Origin: Pseudomonadota bacterium
GTDB lineage: Bacteria; Pseudomonadota; Alphaproteobacteria; Rhizobiales; Beijerinckiaceae
DNA: 6,258 nt
Assembly: GCA_028876585.1 (NCBI GenBank)
Contig: JAGWRL010000200.1
Coordinates: forward strand, 1-6,258
Direction: 5' to 3'
Positions 1-3,518 of this stretch are shown here, one piece after another; positions within the stretch are counted from its first letter, which is position 1, and every line of letters starts with the position of its first letter. Both the position numbers and the translations under genes were made by a program. The notes under the pieces are model-generated. The model saw only the letters and a program-made list of their open reading frames with translations. It had not been told where the DNA came from and did not search any database.

Positions 1-1923
1 GTCACCGGCATTCTCGTCGACGACGCGATCGTCGAGGTGGAAAACATCGTGCGCCACATGCGGATGGGCAAATCCGCGTGGCGCGCCTCGCTTGAAGCAG
101 CCGACGAGATCGGCCTCGCCGTCATCGCCATCTCGATGACGATCGTCGCCGTGTTCTCGCCGGTCAGCTTCATGGGCGGCATCGCCGGACAATATTTCCG
201 CCAGTTCGGGCTCACCGTCGCGGTCTCGGTGTTGTTCTCGCTGTTGGTGGCGCGCTTCATCACCCCGGTGGTGGCCGCTTATTTCATGCGCGCGCCGCGC
301 CATGAGGAGCATCGCGACGGCGCGGTGATGCGCTTCTACACGCGGCTGGTGCGCAGTTCAGTGCGCTGGCGCTGGCTCACGCTGCTCGCCGGCGCGCTGA
401 TCTTCGCCGCCTCGCTGTGGTCGACGCGGCTGCTGCCGTCGGGCTTCATCCCCGCCGACGATCTGGCGCGCTCGCTGCTGGCGGTCGAGTTGCCGCCCGG
501 CTCGCGGCTGGAGGACACCGACCGCGTCACGCGCGATATTTCGGACAAGCTGAAGGCGATGCCGGAGGTGCGCTCGGTGATGGTGTTCGGCGGCCAGATT
601 CTCGGCGGCGCCTCGGAGCCGCGCAAGGCCAGCTTCGTCATCAACTTCGTGCACAAGTCCAAACGCCAGATCTCGCAGAAGGACTTGCAAACCCGCATCT
701 CCGCCTTCATGGCCGACGAACCCGACGTGCGCTTCTGGTTCATGAAGGACAATGGCCAGCGCGATCTGCAATTGATCGTCGCCGGCCGCGACATCGACCA
801 GATCAACGACACCGCCAACCAGATCGCCAGCGAGATGCGGACGCTGCCGATGCTGGAGAACCCGATCTCGACCGCCGAACTCGACCGGCCGGAATTGCAG
901 ATCGCGCCGCGCCGGCAGGTGGCGGCCGATCTCGGCGTCTCCACCGAGGCGCTGTCGACGACGATCCGCGTGGCGACGCTCGGCGACGTCGACGCCAATC
1001 TGGCGAAATTCAAGGTCGACGGCCGGTTGATCCCGATCCGGGTCGAACTCGACGAATCCGCGCGCGGCCGCATCGGCGTGTTGCAGAACCTGCGCGTGCC
1101 GACGGGCGGCGGCGGCGCGACGCCGCTCGCCGCTGTGGCGGATTTCGAGGTCGGCCACGGCCCGACCGCGATCAACCGCTTCGACCGCTCGCGCCGCGTC
1201 ACCATCGAGGCGGACCTGCGCGGCGACGCGCCGCTCGGCTCGGCGGTGGCGGCGATCAAGGCGCTGCCGACGGCGAAAAACCTGCCCAAGGGCGTCGAGA
1301 TTCGCGAGACCGGCGACGTCGAGATCATGAGCGAAGTGTTCGCCTCGTTCGCCGCCGCGATGGGCGCGGGCCTGATGATGGTCTATGGCCTGCTGGTGCT
1401 GCTGTTCGGCAGCTTCCTGCAACCGATCACCATCCTGATCTCGCTGCCGCTGTCGATCGGCGGCTCGATCCTGGCGCTGCTGATCACCCATAAATCGATG
1501 TCGATGCCGGTGGTGATCGGCATTCTGATGCTGATGGGCATCGTCACCAAGAACGCGATCATGCTGGTCGATTTCGCGGTCGAGGCGATCGCCAACGGCA
1601 TGCCGCGCACGCAGGCGCTGGTGGAGGCCGGCCGCAAGCGCGCGCGCCCGATCGTGATGACGACGATCGCGATGGCGGCGGGCATGCTGCCCTCGGCGGC
1701 GGGCATGGGCGACGGCGGCGGCTTCCGCTCGCCAATGGCGATCGCGGTGATCGGCGGCCTGATCGTCTCGACCGTGCTGAGCCTGGTGTTCGTGCCGGCG
1801 GTGTTCACCGTGCTCGACGATCTCGGCCGCGTGACGTGGCGCCTGTTCAAATGGCTGCTGACGCCGCGCGAGGCGCGCAAGTCGAAACATGAACCGGGCG
1901 GGTTGCCTGCGGCGGCGGAGTAA
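1..1923 (+). CDS. RND-family efflux transporter permease subunit (HAE1/AcrB-like), 5'-truncated
   Basis: This is the inner-membrane pump of a tripartite efflux system. Such pumps use the proton gradient to export drugs, solvents or other amphiphiles through a periplasmic adaptor and an outer-membrane channel. The frame is open from base 1 and ends at TAA 1921-1923, giving 640 residues; about 400 N-terminal residues lie outside the window. It begins inside TM4 with GILVDDAIVEVENI, which carries the paired proton-relay aspartates (residues 7-8 of the fragment). TM5-TM6 follow (about 35-95), then TM7 (about 124-150), the second periplasmic porter/docking loop (about 150-440), and TM8-TM12 (about 446-605). 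TM10 holds the relay lysine in GIVTKNAIMLVDF (K517). The C-terminal tail is short and charged (KSKHEPGG). ATG or GTG codons near position 37 are internal, because the RND motif continues upstream of them. The transporter class is certain; the substrate cannot be read from the sequence. An adaptor gene upstream is expected but not visible. Confidence 0.95.
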   Translation, partial: VTGILVDDAIVEVENIVRHMRMGKSAWRASLEAADEIGLAVIAISMTIVAVFSPVSFMGGIAGQYFRQFGLTVAVSVLFSLLVARFITPVVAAYFMRAPRHEEHRDGAVMRFYTRLVRSSVRWRWLTLLAGALIFAASLWSTRLLPSGFIPADDLARSLLAVELPPGSRLEDTDRVTRDISDKLKAMPEVRSVMVFGGQILGGASEPRKASFVINFVHKSKRQISQKDLQTRISAFMADEPDVRFWFMKDNGQRDLQLIVAGRDIDQINDTANQIASEMRTLPMLENPISTAELDRPELQIAPRRQVAADLGVSTEALSTTIRVATLGDVDANLAKFKVDGRLIPIRVELDESARGRIGVLQNLRVPTGGGGATPLAAVADFEVGHGPTAINRFDRSRRVTIEADLRGDAPLGSAVAAIKALPTAKNLPKGVEIRETGDVEIMSEVFASFAAAMGAGLMMVYGLLVLLFGSFLQPITILISLPLSIGGSILALLITHKSMSMPVVIGILMLMGIVTKNAIMLVDFAVEAIANGMPRTQALVEAGRKRARPIVMTTIAMAAGMLPSAAGMGDGGGFRSPMAIAVIGGLIVSTVLSLVFVPAVFTVLDDLGRVTWRLFKWLLTPREARKSKHEPGGLPAAAE

Positions 1924-1938
1924 TTATAAGCATCCGCG

Positions 1939-2002
1939 GCAGACTTCCTTTACCGGCGAGACTTACGTTGCGACAGGTCACCCCTGCGCCCCGGAGGTCT
2001 GC
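1939..2002 (+). promoter_or_regulatory. Candidate stem that masks the ribosome binding site of the 2003 gene
   Basis: GCAGACTTCC at 1939-1948 can pair with GGAGGTCTGC at 1993-2002. This makes a 10-bp stem with one G-U wobble, closing a loop of 44 nt. The right arm contains the Shine-Dalgarno GGAGG (1993-1997) and ends immediately before the TTG start codon at 2003. If the stem forms in the mRNA, it would hide the ribosome binding site, so translation could depend on unfolding or on ribosomes arriving from the efflux gene. No rho-independent terminator with a T-tract is visible in this 79-nt gap. The pairing is seen in the sequence; the regulatory role is inference, and the long loop weakens the case. 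Confidence 0.3.
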
Positions 2003-2341
2003 TTGTGGACATTCGCTTTCGACGCCCCCGCGCTCTACCATTCGGCCGCGACGCGGTTCGCCGGCCAGCGGCGTTTCGCCATCTGGCTGCGCGACCAGCT
2101 GATGGCGCATGACGTGCCCGCGCTCGGGCCGCAGGCGGGCAAGGAGGGTTGGGCGTTGTCGATCCACGCCGACGACGGCTTCGTGTTCGTGCTGCTCGAT
2201 TTCGGCGGCGGCGGCGCGCGGCCGTTCGAGGCGCGCGTCGATTACGCCGGCGCCGCCGAGGTCGAAGCCGAGGACATCGCGCAGGCGGTCGAGGCGATCC
2301 TCAACGCCAGCCCCGCCGTCCGCATCGTGGAGGCGGCTTGA
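2003..2341 (+). CDS. Uncharacterised 112-residue protein, TTG start
   Basis: I do not recognise this protein family. The chosen start is TTG 2003, because a strong GGAGG (1993-1997) sits 5 nt upstream and no ATG or GTG lies suitably nearby in frame. An in-frame ATG at 1889 would overlap the efflux gene's end and add a basic, low-quality N-terminus. The product starts MWTFAFDAPALYH and is acidic overall, with no signal peptide or membrane segment. It has an N-terminal part with aromatic and basic residues (1-35), then GKEGWALSI and VFVLLDFGGGGARPFEARVDY (strand-like, about 46-82), then an acidic helix-like tail (about 84-112). The pattern suggests a small alpha/beta cytoplasmic protein. It ends 50 nt before the antitoxin gene on the same strand, so co-transcription with the toxin-antitoxin module is possible. 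Codon use fits real coding sequence. Confidence 0.7.
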   Translation: MWTFAFDAPALYHSAATRFAGQRRFAIWLRDQLMAHDVPALGPQAGKEGWALSIHADDGFVFVLLDFGGGGARPFEARVDYAGAAEVEAEDIAQAVEAILNASPAVRIVEAA

Positions 2342-2391
2342 CGGCTTCGCCGTTCGGGTTGACGACGACGGCGGATTGCGCGACCTAACCC

Positions 2392-2694
2392 GTGATGACC
2401 GCGATCTTCGAGGACCATGCCCGCCTGGCCGCTTTATGCGCGAGATGGCGGGTGACGAAGCTCAGCCTGTTCGGCTCCCGGCTGAAGGGACTGGCGCGCC
2501 CCGATAGCGATATCGATTTGCTGGTCGAGTTTGAGCCGGGCGGCGAGCCGGGACTGATGGCGCTCGCTCAGCTCGAAATCGAACTGTCGGAGCTGGCGGG
2601 CGGCGGCAAGGTGGATTTGCGGACGGCGCAGGATTTGAGTCGTTATTTCCGCGACGAGGTCGTCTCCACCGCCGAGCCGCAATATGCGGCGTGA
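2392..2694 (+). CDS. mntA: MntA-type minimal nucleotidyltransferase antitoxin
   Basis: This is a small protein of the DNA polymerase-beta nucleotidyltransferase superfamily (MNT). In characterised HepT/MntA modules this protein inactivates the HEPN toxin by attaching AMP units to a tyrosine near its active site. The 100-residue product carries the full GSX10DXD signature: G28-S29 in LSLFGSR, then D40 and D42 in DSDIDLLVEF. A third acidic residue, D75, lies in GKVDLRT. All three expected metal-binding carboxylates are present, so the enzyme looks active. The start is ambiguous between GTG 2392 and ATG 2395, which differ by one residue; no convincing Shine-Dalgarno precedes either, so coupling to upstream translation is possible. 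The last 11 nt overlap the hepT start at 2684, the usual tight layout of such pairs. The partner toxin is disrupted, so this antitoxin appears orphaned. Confidence 0.92.
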   Translation: MMTAIFEDHARLAALCARWRVTKLSLFGSRLKGLARPDSDIDLLVEFEPGGEPGLMALAQLEIELSELAGGGKVDLRTAQDLSRYFRDEVVSTAEPQYAA

Positions 2695-2798
2695 CGACGC
2701 GATCCGCATCCAGCACATGATCGAAGCGGTCGAGAACGCCGTATCCTTTACGAACGGCCGGTCCCGCGAGGACCTGGACGACGACAAGCAATTCGCCT

Positions 2799-2947
2799 TA
2801 GAGCGATTTCCGTTCGAATGGGATCGGCCGAAGTCATTCCCGCGAAAGCGGGAATCCAGAGGGACACGACGCGCCCCGGCCCCTGGATCCCCGCTTTCGC
2901 GGGGATGACAAGGAGGCGGCGCTTCAACTTGATAGGAAGGCGCTCTA
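2799..2947. mobile_element. MITE-like non-autonomous element inserted in hepT, with TA target duplication
   Basis: The ends are imperfect inverted repeats: TAGAGCGATTTCC (2799-2811) and GGAAGGCGCTCTA (2935-2947), whose complement is TAGAGCGCCTTCC, matching at 11 of 13 positions. Weaker similarity extends further inward. The outermost TA on each side (2799-2800 and 2946-2947) behaves as a duplicated TA target, because removing one TA plus the 145-nt core rebuilds the toxin frame exactly. TA targeting is typical of IS630/Tc1-mariner-type transposases, so such an enzyme, encoded elsewhere, probably moved it. The element encodes no transposase. Its interior holds two mirrored hairpins. The element boundaries rest on both the repeats and the restored host gene, which makes them unusually well supported; the transposase family is inference. 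Confidence 0.87.
2833..2909. repeat. Paired REP-like hairpins inside the MITE
   Basis: Two 27-nt arms (2833-2859 and 2883-2909) are inverted copies of each other, matching at 25 of 27 positions, with a 23-nt spacer between. Each arm is also a small palindrome: ATTCCCGC-GAAA-GCGGGAAT at 2836-2855 and ATCCCCGC-TTTC-GCGGGGAT at 2887-2906. The two differences between the arms are a T-A pair in one stem and a C-G pair in the other, so each 8-bp stem stays perfect. The left hairpin has a GAAA (GNRA-type) loop on the + strand; the right has it on the - strand. The sequence resembles the extragenic palindromes widespread in proteobacteria. With no T-run after the stems, it is not a standard intrinsic terminator, though it could impede transcription or stabilise RNA ends. 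Confidence 0.85.
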
Positions 2948-3165
2948 GCGCTGGCCCGCGCCCTCGAAATCTTCGGCGAGGCGGCCGCCAAAATTTCAGT
3001 GGAAACGCGCCAAGCCCTCCCGGACATTCCGTGGCGGCTGGCGGTCGGAATGCGGAACCGGCTCGCTCACGCCTATTTCGACATCAATTTCAATGTCGTC
3101 TGGCGAACGGCGACCGAAGAGCTTCCCGCTCTCCTGCCCCATCTGCGCGCCGCACTCCTACCGCG

Positions 3166-3194
3166 CTGACAAGCCGCCCCGGCCGCTCTATATG
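3166..3194 (+). promoter_or_regulatory. Candidate sigma-70-type promoter for sdhE-mfd
   Basis: CTGACA at 3166-3171 resembles the -35 hexamer TTGACA at 5 of 6 positions. TATATG at 3189-3194 resembles the -10 hexamer TATAAT at 4 of 6. The spacer is 17 nt, the preferred length. A transcript would start near 3200, just ahead of the sdhE Shine-Dalgarno (3212-3216), leaving a short leader. The -35 overlaps the hepT stop codon, so this promoter would sit at the edge of the toxin gene. The positions are visible; activity is inferred, and transcription could also come from upstream. Confidence 0.35.
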
Positions 3195-3221
3195 GCGACG
3201 AAACTTCCCGCGAGGATTTCC

Positions 3222-3518
3222 ATGTCGCTCTCCAGCGCCGGACTCGATGAGAGACGGCGACGCATTCTGTTTCGCTCGCGCCGCCGCGGCCTGCGCGAGA
3301 TGGACCTCGCGCTCGGCGGCTTCGCCGACGCGCATCTGGCCGGCCTGAGCGAGGCCGAACTCGACGAGGTCGAGCTGTGGCTCGACCTGCCCGATCCCGA
3401 CATTCTCGCCTGGCTCACCGGCGAGGCGGCGCTGCCGGCGCGCTTCGACACGCCGCTGTTCGCCAGGCTCATCGCCGCGCCGCGCGAGGCGCAGGCGTCG
3501 CAAGAGCCGACGCCGTGA
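3222..3518 (+). CDS. sdhE: Succinate dehydrogenase flavinylation factor (SdhE / FAD assembly factor 2)
   Basis: SdhE is a small soluble protein that promotes covalent attachment of FAD to the flavoprotein subunit of succinate dehydrogenase (complex II). The 98-residue product has the family signature early on: RRRRILFRSRRRGLREMD, with the conserved RGxxE core at R22-G23-L24-R25-E26, where the glycine and glutamate are needed for flavinylation in studied homologues. It continues with the helical region GLSEAELDEVELWLDLPDPDI and AWLTG, which fits the family's L-x-x-x-D-x-D-hydrophobic-x-x-W-L pattern. ATG 3222 is chosen because GAGGA (3212-3216) lies 5 nt upstream. The in-frame ATGs at 3192 and 3093 lack such a site, and the latter lies inside the old hepT frame. 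The gene's TGA overlaps the GTG of mfd by 4 nt, so the two are probably translationally coupled. The succinate dehydrogenase genes themselves are not in the window. Confidence 0.93.
   Translation: MSLSSAGLDERRRRILFRSRRRGLREMDLALGGFADAHLAGLSEAELDEVELWLDLPDPDILAWLTGEAALPARFDTPLFARLIAAPREAQASQEPTP

Larger units (their letters stand above)
2684..3169 (+). pseudogene. hepT: HepT-type HEPN toxin gene interrupted by a MITE
   Basis: The ancestral product is a HEPN (DUF86-like) RNase toxin paired with MntA. The ATG at 2684 lies inside the end of mntA. The first 39 codons (2684-2800) read MRRDDAIRIQHM...DDDKQFAL; the sequence then enters a foreign 147-nt insertion. Native coding resumes at 2948 with ALARALEIFGEAA and runs to TGA 3167-3169. 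Deleting 2801-2947 rejoins the halves as KQFALALARALEIFGEAA, a canonical HEPN helix, and yields 112 residues, within the family's usual size. The catalytic and modification motif RX4HXY survives in the distal half as RNRLAHAY (R75, H80, Y82 of the restored protein; bases 3053-3076), followed by FDIN and a typical VW...ELPALLPHL tail. The insertion is a multiple of three but has in-frame stops at 2906, 2930 and 2933. The readable product is therefore 74 residues (39 native plus 35 from the element) and lacks the active site. Loss of toxin function is a strong inference. Confidence 0.92.

Noticed and set aside
358..1890. 510-codon open frame on the - strand across the efflux gene
   Set aside because: It is antisense to an unmistakable RND transporter and has the His/Arg/Asp/Ala-rich low-complexity composition typical of the shadow frame of GC-rich genes.
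1889..2002. ATG-start extension of the small hypothetical gene
   Set aside because: It would overlap the efflux gene and add a basic segment without coding character, whereas GGAGG 5 nt before TTG 2003 gives a better start.
2833..2909. CRISPR array or intrinsic terminator
   Set aside because: There are only two inverted, not direct, repeats with a single spacer, which rules out CRISPR. No T-tract follows either hairpin, which argues against a standard terminator.
2434..3027. 197-codon - strand frame across mntA and the MITE
   Set aside because: It spans a toxin-antitoxin gene and a mobile element in antisense and has no family resemblance.
2818..3348. 176-codon + strand frame across the MITE, hepT and sdhE
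   Set aside because: It runs out of frame with both hepT remnants and sdhE and starts inside the MITE; the homologous reading is in the other frames.
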